Shown piece by piece: positions 1-5,407 of a stretch of 11,218 bases of DNA (the stretch's first letter is position 1; each line of letters opens with the position of its first letter). The notes beneath the pieces are model-generated. The model saw only the letters and a list, made by a program, of their open reading frames with translations, did not search any database and had not been told where the DNA came from. Origin of the DNA: an uncultured Clostridia bacterium (GTDB lineage: Bacteria; Bacillota; Clostridia; TANB77; CAG-508); the NCBI GenBank assembly GCA_944391895.1, contig CALXVF010000029.1, forward strand, positions 1 through 11,218, in the 5' to 3' direction. Both the position numbers and the translations under genes were made by a program.

Positions 1-98
1 TTTTAATTAAATAAATATTTAGAAATAAATTTTAAGATTTAAAATTTTTGAATTAAAATACATCGAATTAAAATTATGTGATTAGATTTAATGTTTTT

Positions 99-127
99 AT
101 TTTATACCATTTTATTCCATTTTTCAA
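99..127 (-). promoter_or_regulatory. candidate sigma-A promoter reading off the left edge
   Basis: On the minus strand TTGAAA (127-122) is followed after exactly 17 bases by TAAAAT (104-99). This is a reasonable housekeeping promoter that would start a transcript near position 92, running toward coordinate 1. The target gene is outside the window. The DNA here is extremely AT-rich, so chance matches are common and confidence is low. Confidence 0.3.
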
Positions 128-191
128 GTTAAATCGTACGTCAAATTATTGCAATTTATGACATTATTTGACACTTCTTTATTTTCACTTT

Positions 192-236
192 GTAAAAGAC
201 GAATTTTGAATATTAAATTCACAATTCATCTTTTAC
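192..236. repeat. 17-base inverted repeat beside the yunB stop
   Basis: GTAAAAGACGAATTTTG (192-208) pairs with the reverse complement of 220-236 at 15 of 17 positions, leaving an 11-base loop. It sits 11 bases beyond the yunB stop codon. No T-run follows on either strand, so it does not look like a simple intrinsic terminator. It could protect the 3' end of the message or be a remnant of a palindromic element. Confidence 0.6.
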
Positions 237-247
237 TAGCAATTCAA

Positions 248-856
248 TTAATTCATCATATTCATTGTGTCTTCTGGGCTCATTCCCTCTAAGTCATAAT
301 AACTATCTGGTATATCTCCTGATATTACTGTTTCTGATAATAGAACTTGTGCAGTTATTTGTTCATCTAAATCTTTGAACGGACTTAGCAAACTTACATT
401 ACAACTTATGTCTATGTATATTTTATGCATTGTTTGATTTATTCCTGTTTCTGTAAATTCTGATTTTATACTTGTTGTAACTGCTCCTATTGTAGACATT
501 CTTACTTCTACATTTGGCCCTCTTCCTGATAAAAGTTTGCTACCTGTAAAACTACCTAAACGTATGTAAAATTTACTACTGGTTGTATTATTGAGTTTTT
601 CTTGTATATTTAATGCTATTTCAGAATTAAGTTTATTTACATTTACTACATTCATTTCTATTAATCTAATTCGTCCTTCTGAGTCCCTTTCTATTGTACA
701 TAAATCTTCATATGTTACTTTTTGCATAGCTTCATTACATGCTTCATTTGCATATTTTGATGCTGTACTTTGAGCTATGACTCTACATTGTCTTTCGATA
801 ATAGGAGTAATAGCTTTTATAATAGTAATTGCAGTAAAATATCCTATCATTATCAC
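248..856 (-). CDS. yunB: sporulation protein YunB
   Basis: This protein of the YunB family is needed for late spore development in Bacillus and is normally a mother-cell product; its biochemical role is unsettled. The fragment from the GTG at 856 is 202 residues. It begins inside a hydrophobic segment (MIMIGYFTAITIIKAI), followed by the family-like region IIERQCRVIAQSTASKYANEA. The central LGSFTGSKLLSGRGPNVEVR and the C-terminal TVISGDIPDSYYDLEGM are typical. The frame stays open upstream to 916 and encodes a basic stretch, RPHKKIIFTILIV, which would complete a normal N-terminal membrane anchor. That extension has no ATG, GTG or TTG, and the GTG at 856 has no visible ribosome binding site, so the true start is uncertain. 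The gene follows the sipL-like gene on the same strand by about 100 bases and may be cotranscribed with it. The family call is fairly firm. Confidence 0.85.
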   Translation of the reverse strand: MIMIGYFTAITIIKAITPIIERQCRVIAQSTASKYANEACNEAMQKVTYEDLCTIERDSEGRIRLIEMNVVNVNKLNSEIALNIQEKLNNTTSSKFYIRLGSFTGSKLLSGRGPNVEVRMSTIGAVTTSIKSEFTETGINQTMHKIYIDISCNVSLLSPFKDLDEQITAQVLLSETVISGDIPDSYYDLEGMSPEDTMNMMN

Positions 857-933
857 AATTAAAATTGTAAATATTATCTTTTTATGCGGTCTTATTACTG
901 GGCTATTACCGTCTATTTAGATTTATCCTGAAT

Positions 934-946
934 CTAGGTAACCTAG
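934..946. repeat. 13-base perfect palindrome CTAGGTAACCTAG
   Basis: CTAGGT-A-ACCTAG lies between the sipL-like stop codon and the yunB frame. The centre of one base is too small for an RNA hairpin, so if functional it would be a protein-binding site. It may equally be chance. Confidence 0.4.
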
Positions 947-960
947 TTCTTGAATAAATT

Positions 961-2493
961 TTATCCATTAACTCCTACGTATTTAGTAATAAATAGTTGC
1001 ATTCCTGGTGTTATCTCATCTGAGGCTAATTCATTGTAATTTTTTATACTATCTACTGTACTACTAAATTCTTTCGCAATTTTCCACAAACTATCTTCTT
1101 TTTTAGTAAAATATATAACCATATTATATTCATTCTTTGAAGTATTTTCACTCTCTTTAATATTGCAAATTTTATTTATATCTATTTCTGCAGATGATTT
1201 TACGCCAAATTCTATATCTATTTTTATTTCTATTTCTCCATTTGGTAGAATTGCAAAATCTTGAAGTGGCAAATCAACGTCAATTTTTACATTATTATCT
1301 ATTTTCATTCCTTTACAACTCATTTTATATTCTAGTGGAAGTTGCATTTGACTTGTTCCTATTTCCTGCATATTGTTTAATGAATGGATAAATATTATAT
1401 TTACATTTCCATTTATCCATATTTCATCATTTAATATCTTATAATTTTCTATATCTACTCTTACATCTGCATCATATACCTTTTCTTCTCCTATATTTAA
1501 TAATTGCTTTTCTCTAATATTATATATTCCTTTATAATTTGATTTGTTTTGCATTGCTCTTACTTGTTTTTGTTCAAATACTAGATTTCTACTTGGACTA
1601 TATAAGTCTTGAATTATATTTAATTCTTTTGTTTCATATGCAGATGCTATAATTTCAATTTCTATCTCAACATATATTGAGTGTTCTTGCATTCCATTTG
1701 GCTTTATTACCATATTTTTTATTTCATATTGAACGTCACATACATTATCTTCTGAAATATCCTTCATGTCTATAAATCCTACAATTGGTATCGAAGCAAA
1801 TGTTTCATTTACTCTTCCATCATCTGTTAAATACATTATTTTTAATTTTGTATCGGCTTTTGCTAAGATTTTATTGTAACTAACTTTTGTGTCTTTATTA
1901 GCTATTTCTAAATTTACTTTTAGTATTTCAGCTAAATTGTCTATACTGTCAATTGATATTGTTTCTTTTGCTTGCGTTTTTGTTTTTCCTGTACCTATCA
2001 AAGAATTTACATTTATTGTGCTATCCATTCTTTGAAGGTCACTTATATCCGCTATTCCCGTGATAAATTCCTCATTTGTATTCGTAAATAATTTTATGTC
2101 TAAATCTAAAATAGCTTTTACATTTATTTTTCTTTCGTTTATCATTCTTGATTCTACTGTTTTTAAAGTTGTTTGCATTTCCAGTGTCATATCACTCTGT
2201 GCGTTTTCAATATTAATAATCTGAGAAAAGTCTAAAACATAATTAATGCTTCTTATTTCTCTTTTTCCATTTTCTTCTGCTATATACATTGTATATGTAT
2301 TTACTGCTCCATCAACCCTTACTTTTCCATCCATTACTTCTTTTTTGTAAATATTTACTATTCCGCTTGATGTTATTATACTAAATATATCTGGTTTTAT
2401 GTCAGGCACTATACAATCGCCTTCGCATATTGCGGTGTCCAATTTTTGTGCAACAATTTGATTTATTGTTAAATTGTTTTTTTCTAATTCCAT
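961..2493 (-). CDS. sipL: SipL-like spore morphogenetic protein (DUF3794/SPOCS + LysM)
   Basis: This 510-residue protein matches the architecture of clostridial SipL, which binds the SpoIVA ATPase through a C-terminal LysM domain and so ties the coat to the forespore surface (known from C. difficile). Visible parts are an acidic/hydrophobic opening (VPDIKPDIFSIITSSG, residues 29-44) and at least three related beta-rich modules near 57-92, 204-243 and 345-391. A C-terminal LysM lies at about 458-503, with LWKIAKEF carrying Trp470. An ATG 21 bases upstream (2514) lies before the Shine-Dalgarno sequence AAGGAGGT (2511-2504), so translation must start at the ATG at 2493, ten bases downstream of it. 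The gene is divergent from the TM2 gene and followed by yunB. Other DUF3794-LysM coat proteins are the main alternative. The family is clear; orthology to SipL is inferred from length and domain order. Confidence 0.85.
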   Translation of the reverse strand: MELEKNNLTINQIVAQKLDTAICEGDCIVPDIKPDIFSIITSSGIVNIYKKEVMDGKVRVDGAVNTYTMYIAEENGKREIRSINYVLDFSQIINIENAQSDMTLEMQTTLKTVESRMINERKINVKAILDLDIKLFTNTNEEFITGIADISDLQRMDSTINVNSLIGTGKTKTQAKETISIDSIDNLAEILKVNLEIANKDTKVSYNKILAKADTKLKIMYLTDDGRVNETFASIPIVGFIDMKDISEDNVCDVQYEIKNMVIKPNGMQEHSIYVEIEIEIIASAYETKELNIIQDLYSPSRNLVFEQKQVRAMQNKSNYKGIYNIREKQLLNIGEEKVYDADVRVDIENYKILNDEIWINGNVNIIFIHSLNNMQEIGTSQMQLPLEYKMSCKGMKIDNNVKIDVDLPLQDFAILPNGEIEIKIDIEFGVKSSAEIDINKICNIKESENTSKNEYNMVIYFTKKEDSLWKIAKEFSSTVDSIKNYNELASDEITPGMQLFITKYVGVNG

Positions 2494-2503
2494 TAAAATA
2501 TTT

Positions 2504-2511
2504 ACCTCCTT
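2504..2511 (-). promoter_or_regulatory. ribosome binding site that fixes the sipL start
   Basis: AAGGAGGT on the minus strand lies 10 bases before the ATG at 2493 and immediately after the upstream in-frame ATG at 2514-2512. The upstream ATG therefore cannot be the start. Confidence 0.85.
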
Positions 2512-2585
2512 CATTCCATTTATTAATATATATGCTTTATATACTTAAAAAGAACCTTTTTTATCATTTTTTATTTCATACCCTA

Positions 2586-2614
2586 TTGGCAAAATGCATA
2601 TATTATAGTATAAT
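2586..2614 (+). promoter_or_regulatory. sigma-A promoter of the TM2-DUF2752 operon
   Basis: TTGGCA (2586-2591) and a perfect TATAAT (2609-2614) are separated by exactly 17 bases, close to the vegetative consensus. Transcription should begin near 2621, giving a leader of about 24 bases that contains AAGGAGG (2631-2637) before the ATG at 2645. This argues that the pair is expressed in growing cells, unlike the sporulation genes around it. Confidence 0.75.
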
Positions 2615-2644
2615 AAGGACAATAAAATTTAAGGAGGAATTTAT

Positions 2645-3160
2645 ATGTATTGTAAACAATGTGGAAAACCAACTAATAATAATCAAGACTTGTGTGATGA
2701 ATGTTTAGCAAAACAAAATGCTAATAATCCACAAGGTCAACCAGTCGTAACAACAGCTCAAGAAACTAATTCAACAAATAATGAGCAAAACAATAATCAA
2801 AATAATAATTACACTACACCTAACTACAACCAAAACCAACAAAATAACTACAACCAACAATACAATAATAATGGCTATAACCAACAAGGCAATTATAATC
2901 AACAATACAATAACAATGGTTATAATGGTCAACCAAAATCTAAAATTGCAGCAGGAATATTAGGTATTCTTTTAGGTAGTTTAGGAGTTCACAACTTTTA
3001 TTTAGGTTATACAGGAAAAGCTGTTGCCCAGCTTTTAATGTCTTTACTTTCTTGTGGATTTTTGGCTGTAGTTTCAGCAGTTTGGGGATTAGTAGAAGGT
3101 ATTATGATTTTAACAGGAAGCATTAATACTGATGCTAACGGAAACCCATTAAGTGATTAA
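2645..3160 (+). CDS. TM2-domain membrane protein with zinc ribbon and Asn/Gln-rich linker
   Basis: This 171-residue protein has three parts. Residues 1-22 form a mini zinc ribbon with cysteines at 3, 6, 17 and 20. Residues 24-97 are a low-complexity linker rich in Asn, Gln and Tyr that includes two near-identical 15-residue repeats (68-82 and 83-97). Residues 98-157 are a TM2 domain with two hydrophobic helices and the family signature GSLGVHNFYLGYTGKAVAQLL. TM2 proteins are widespread small membrane proteins without an agreed molecular function. AAGGAGG lies 7 bases before the ATG, and a strong sigma-A promoter precedes it. The DUF2752 gene follows after 2 bases. The TM2 call is firm; any function would be a guess. 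Confidence 0.9.
   Translation: MYCKQCGKPTNNNQDLCDECLAKQNANNPQGQPVVTTAQETNSTNNEQNNNQNNNYTTPNYNQNQQNNYNQQYNNNGYNQQGNYNQQYNNNGYNGQPKSKIAAGILGILLGSLGVHNFYLGYTGKAVAQLLMSLLSCGFLAVVSAVWGLVEGIMILTGSINTDANGNPLSD
2846..2935 (+). repeat. two 45-base in-frame tandem repeats (NYNQQYNNNGYNxQx)
   Basis: Codons 68-82 and 83-97 of the TM2 gene encode NYNQQYNNNGYNQQG and NYNQQYNNNGYNGQP. The first 12 residues are identical, with only synonymous base changes between copies. Earlier residues (60-67) look like a decayed third copy. This is a recent in-frame duplication in a low-complexity linker. Confidence 0.85.
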
Positions 3161-3162
3161 TT

Positions 3163-3528
3163 ATGAATAAGAAATTTATAAATATTTTAATATTAAGTAT
3201 TTTGATAATTTTTATATGTCTTATAGCAATTTTTCCAGTAGATTGTATTTTTACGCAATTTACTGGAATTTATTGCCCTGGATGTGGATTGACTAGAGCT
3301 TTTAATGAAATTTTTCATTTTAATTTTATAAAAGCTTTTTATTTTAATATTTTGTCTATTCCACTTTTTATATTTTTCATAATACTTGTTATAAATTTAA
3401 TTGTTGATATTATAAAAAATAGATATAATTTTATTCCTAAACTAATGAACTTTTTTGCTAAGTATTACTGGATTATTATTATACTTTTAATTCTTAGCTT
3501 TATTTATAATAATTTAATATCAAAATAA
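3163..3528 (+). CDS. DUF2752 family membrane protein
   Basis: This small, very hydrophobic protein of 121 residues carries the DUF2752 hallmark GIYCPGCGLTRAF, with Cys38 and Cys41. It has probable membrane segments near residues 5-25, 60-82 and 101-117 and a basic C-terminus. The biochemical role of the family is unknown; the CPxCG-type motif suggests a metal or thiol function, which is only inference. Its ATG lies 2 bases after the TM2 stop codon with no strong ribosome binding site of its own, so it is probably translationally coupled to the TM2 gene. DUF2752 and TM2 genes are, to my recollection, often neighbours, which supports a joint role at the membrane. Its last two codons are part of the left arm of a large palindrome. 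Confidence 0.85.
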   Translation: MNKKFINILILSILIIFICLIAIFPVDCIFTQFTGIYCPGCGLTRAFNEIFHFNFIKAFYFNILSIPLFIFFIILVINLIVDIIKNRYNFIPKLMNFFAKYYWIIIILLILSFIYNNLISK

Positions 3529-3611
3529 TATATGTTTTTTATTCAAGGAGAGCGATAAGCGAACCGTACGGTGCGTCCTAGCACCGGGAATAAAAAACAT
3601 ATATTATTTTG
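3521..3611. repeat. large palindrome I: 24-base perfect arms around a GC-richer loop
   Basis: Bases 3521-3544 are the exact reverse complement of 3588-3611, including the last sense codon and stop codon of the DUF2752 gene. The 43-base loop (3545-3587) is much richer in G and C and contains its own hairpin, CGGTGC-gtccta-GCACCG (3569-3586), plus the palindrome ACCGTACGGT. As RNA it would form a very stable structure at the 3' end of the TM2-DUF2752 message, so it may act as a terminator or 3' stabiliser. The run of six T in the left arm is matched by six A in the right, so no classic T-tail follows. Confidence 0.8.
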
Positions 3612-3758
3612 GCATTAAAGTTACTAATAATATTAAATTGCATGTTCAAGATTTTGTAGTTTCGCGCAGTTTGGAGCTGTAAAATTCGAAGAATTTTAGC
3701 TGCGACAGCAAGAAACAAAAAATCTTAGAATATACAATTTATAAGTTGTAACTTTAGC
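3612..3758. repeat. large palindrome II: ~47-base imperfect arms, GC-richer core
   Basis: It begins at the base after palindrome I ends. Bases 3612-3663 pair imperfectly with 3712-3758; matching blocks include TAAAGTTAC, TAAATTG, AAGATTTT and GTTTC. The core (3664-3711) closes with a hairpin, TAAAATTC-gaa-GAATTTTA (3680-3698). The core contains GTTTGGAGC (3669-3677) and GCGACAGCAAGAAAC (3702-3716), both nearly repeated in palindrome III. It lies between converging genes (DUF2752 and veg), but its size exceeds what a terminator needs. Confidence 0.75.
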
Positions 3759-3792
3759 AAAAAAAATACAAGTCCTTAAAACTTGCATTTTT
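3759..3792. terminator. bidirectional intrinsic terminator at the end of veg
   Basis: On the minus strand a 7-base stem (TGCAAGT with ACTTGTA, one G-T pair, 7-base loop) is followed by eight T residues a few bases after the veg stop codon. Read from the plus strand it is followed by five T, so it could also stop transcripts arriving from the TM2-DUF2752 side. Confidence 0.75.
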
Positions 3793-3799
3793 GTTATAC

Positions 3800-4099
3800 C
3801 TATAAAGTAGCTTTTACCTTTCTTGGTGTTTTAACTGCTGGTGGTATTAATGGGCTATATCCTTCTCCATCAAATACATCTACCTCAACGGTTCTAGTTA
3901 AAACATCCTTATACTGATAAGAGACACTTCTTTTGTTTTCTTCATACTTAACTATAAAAATATTAGTATACGCTTTTTCAATAGTAGCTTCCTTTTCAAA
4001 CGACTTACTTCTTCCTAAAGATCCCTTAACTATTATCTTTTGTCCGATTTTTTCTCTGATATCTGATTCTAAATTTGTAATATCATTTTGGTAAATCAT
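3800..4099 (-). CDS. veg: Veg family protein
   Basis: This 99-residue protein resembles B. subtilis Veg, a small protein linked to biofilm gene expression and spore germination/outgrowth, though its mechanism is uncertain. The match runs over residues 6-80: a LESDIREKIGQKIIVK helix/strand opening, then KGSLGRSKSFEKEATIEKAY, the NIFIVKY strand and the SVSYQYKDVLTRTVEV block. The last 20 residues (SPLIPPAVKTPRKVKATL) form a Pro/Lys-rich tail that Bacillus Veg lacks. AGGTGA lies 4 bases before the ATG. A sigma-A promoter upstream and a terminator downstream make it a single-gene unit, consistent with the strong vegetative expression for which veg is named. In Bacillus veg lies beside yabG, and I recall sipL lying beside yabG in C. 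difficile. The veg/sipL proximity here may be a trace of that cluster. Confidence 0.88.
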   Translation of the reverse strand: MIYQNDITNLESDIREKIGQKIIVKGSLGRSKSFEKEATIEKAYTNIFIVKYEENKRSVSYQYKDVLTRTVEVDVFDGEGYSPLIPPAVKTPRKVKATL

Positions 4100-4129
4100 T
4101 TTATCACCTACATCTTTCTATCTGTCGAA

Positions 4130-4158
4130 ATTTTATCATTTTAGTCGTAAAAAGTCAA
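4130..4158 (-). promoter_or_regulatory. sigma-A promoter of veg
   Basis: On the minus strand TTGACT (4158-4153) and TAAAAT (4135-4130) are separated by exactly 17 bases. Transcription would begin about 25 bases before the veg start codon, leaving room for the AGGTGA ribosome binding site. The placement right after the spoIIQ terminator makes this the natural veg promoter. Confidence 0.7.
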
Positions 4159-4165
4159 AGTGACA

Positions 4166-4199
4166 AAAAATGAGACAATCCTTTTTTTGTCTCATTTTT
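4166..4199. terminator. intrinsic terminator downstream of spoIIQ (bidirectional)
   Basis: A 13-base perfect stem (4166-4178 with 4187-4199, core ATGAGACA/TGTCTCAT) has an 8-base loop. On the minus strand it is followed by a run of T, ending the spoIIQ transcript about 90 bases after its stop codon. The arms are also symmetric A/T runs on the plus strand. Confidence 0.8.
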
Positions 4200-4291
4200 A
4201 AGCTTTTTTATCCATATATTACAATTATATTACATTTGTTTTTAATCTTTTTTTACGCTCTTTTATATTTTATGCAAACTAATATTGTTAA

Positions 4292-5128
4292 CTATTTTAA
4301 ATACATTTCTGGATTAATATTACTCCCATCTTTTAATAATTCAAAATGTAAGTGATTATCTTGTGCTACTTCAAATACTGCACTATTTCCTACTGTCCCA
4401 ATTGTTTGACCTTGAGTTACTTTTTCTCCTTCTTTTACAAACTCTGCTGTAAGTAAGCTTGAATAACTACTTGTATATCCATCACTATGTTCTATTGTAA
4501 CAGTTAGTCCAAATCTTGGATCATTCTTTATTGATTTTACTGTTCCGTCAGCAACTGATTTAACTACGGTCGCTCTTTCTGCTTTTATGTCTATTCCAGT
4601 GTGTGTTACCCACTCTTCCAATGTTTCCGAATAGATTAAGCTATCTTTTGCAAATTCTTTTATAACTTCACCTTCTATTGGGTATATAAATTTTATTTCT
4701 TGAGCCTTATCTTCATTTACTTTATTCGTCTCCTCTTGTTTATTTTGTTCCTTTTCTATTGTTCCATTTTTTTCCGTAATATTATTTTGAGCTGTATTGG
4801 CATTTGTTTCTAAAGAATTTTTTATTTCATCTATTTCATTATCATTCTCTTCTTCATTATCTCCACCAGTTTCATTAATAGTATTTGCCATCAAAACCTC
4901 GTTAACATTTTTGCTAAGTTCTGAACTAGCTTCTTCTGTTGGTAATACTGTAGTATTGTTACTATTATTCTTTAAATTACTATAACTCATTTCTCCTACA
5001 GTATTTTCTTGACTCATTGAAATTGCAATTGCAACTCCTAATAGAATTATAGCTATTACAAAACTTATTAACTTTCCCCATTTTATTTTTTCCTCTTCTT
5101 TTCTTTCGTTTCTTTTCTCTCTTCTCAT
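4292..5128 (-). CDS. spoIIQ: SpoIIQ-like M23/LytM-domain engulfment protein
   Basis: This 278-residue protein has a basic cytoplasmic N-terminus and one membrane helix (about 18-37). A long Asn/Glu-rich linker (about 38-145) and a C-terminal LytM/M23 domain (148-278) follow. SpoIIQ is made in the forespore and pairs with mother-cell SpoIIIAH across the septal membranes, which drives engulfment and the feeding channel. The zinc motif HTGID (His176, Asp180) and HLH (His259, His261) are intact. The usual YxHL motif reads YSSL, with Ser224 in place of the catalytic His, so peptidase activity is doubtful. AAGGAGG lies 7 bases before the ATG. The gene lies downstream of spoIID on the same strand, the classical spoIID-spoIIQ order. 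A sigma-F-like promoter sequence precedes it. A general cell-wall M23 peptidase is the alternative, but the context favours SpoIIQ. Confidence 0.85.
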   Translation of the reverse strand: MRREKRNERKEEEKIKWGKLISFVIAIILLGVAIAISMSQENTVGEMSYSNLKNNSNNTTVLPTEEASSELSKNVNEVLMANTINETGGDNEEENDNEIDEIKNSLETNANTAQNNITEKNGTIEKEQNKQEETNKVNEDKAQEIKFIYPIEGEVIKEFAKDSLIYSETLEEWVTHTGIDIKAERATVVKSVADGTVKSIKNDPRFGLTVTIEHSDGYTSSYSSLLTAEFVKEGEKVTQGQTIGTVGNSAVFEVAQDNHLHFELLKDGSNINPEMYLK

Positions 5129-5163
5129 ATATATCCTCCTTGTAACTTTAATCTTATTTCTAA

Positions 5164-5192
5164 GATTATTTCCTTATTTTAGGAAAATATAC
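5164..5192 (-). promoter_or_regulatory. candidate sigma-F promoter of spoIIQ
   Basis: On the minus strand GTATA (5192-5188) is followed after 14 bases by GGAAATAATC (5173-5164). This fits the forespore sigma-F pattern GYATA ... GGnnAnAnTR except for the last base. It lies about 40 bases before the spoIIQ start codon, as expected for a sigma-F target gene. The spacer is slightly short and the region AT-rich, so this remains a candidate. Confidence 0.45.
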
Positions 5193-5213
5193 ATGTATTA
5201 TTTAAAATTTGTT

Positions 5214-5399
5214 ATTAAAATTCACAGTATATTCTGTTTTTAATAAAATTGTATAATTGGAACCTTCGCAGTTCTACGTAAGCGTTCAAACGAGCTGAAA
5301 GGATTTTCAGCGAAGTGCGTTTGGAGCGAAGCGACCGCAAGGAACCAGAAGTTCAATTATACAATTTTATTAAATAAATATTATGTCGTGAATTTTAAT
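5214..5399. repeat. large palindrome III between spoIID and spoIIQ
   Basis: Two arms of equal length, 5214-5259 and 5354-5399, are reverse complements at 39 of 46 positions: 12 perfect outer bases, a 15-base loosely matched middle and 19 perfect inner bases (TAATAAAATTGTATAATTG). The 94-base interior is GC-richer and structured. GCTGAAA-ggat-TTTCAGC (5294-5311) is nested inside CAAACG/CGTTTG (5287-5292 with 5318-5323). GTTTGGAGC (5319-5327) and GCGACCGCAAGGAAC (5331-5345) recur, slightly changed, in palindrome II. The whole lies 8 bases beyond the spoIID stop codon and may act as its terminator. Confidence 0.8.
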
Positions 5400-5407
5400 C
5401 AATAATT

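Larger units (their letters stand above)
1..247. other. AT-rich intergenic region downstream of yunB
   Basis: No convincing gene is visible on either strand: stops are frequent and no ribosome binding site precedes a usable reading frame. The stretch holds a 17-base inverted repeat close to the yunB stop codon and a possible minus-strand promoter that would serve a gene beyond the left edge. Both are listed separately. Confidence 0.6.

Noticed and set aside
248..916. yunB as a pseudogene
   Set aside because: The whole frame is intact with conserved family segments. Only the start codon is unclear, which is not enough to call it broken.
2494..2514. Upstream in-frame ATG as the sipL start (seven extra residues, MKEVNIL)
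   Set aside because: Its second to fourth codons are the Shine-Dalgarno sequence itself, so the ATG at 2493 must be the start.
2494..2585. Sigma-E promoter for the sipL-like gene
   Set aside because: CATATATAT and GTATATAA occur at plausible distances, but no convincing -35 partner exists and the DNA is too AT-rich to trust such matches.
3521..3792. CRISPR array or tRNA gene
   Set aside because: The repeats are inverted rather than direct and regularly spaced, and no cloverleaf with the conserved tRNA T-arm sequence is seen.
5214..5399. Insertion sequence
   Set aside because: There is no transposase or open frame within it. A short non-autonomous element remains possible and is reported as a repeat only.
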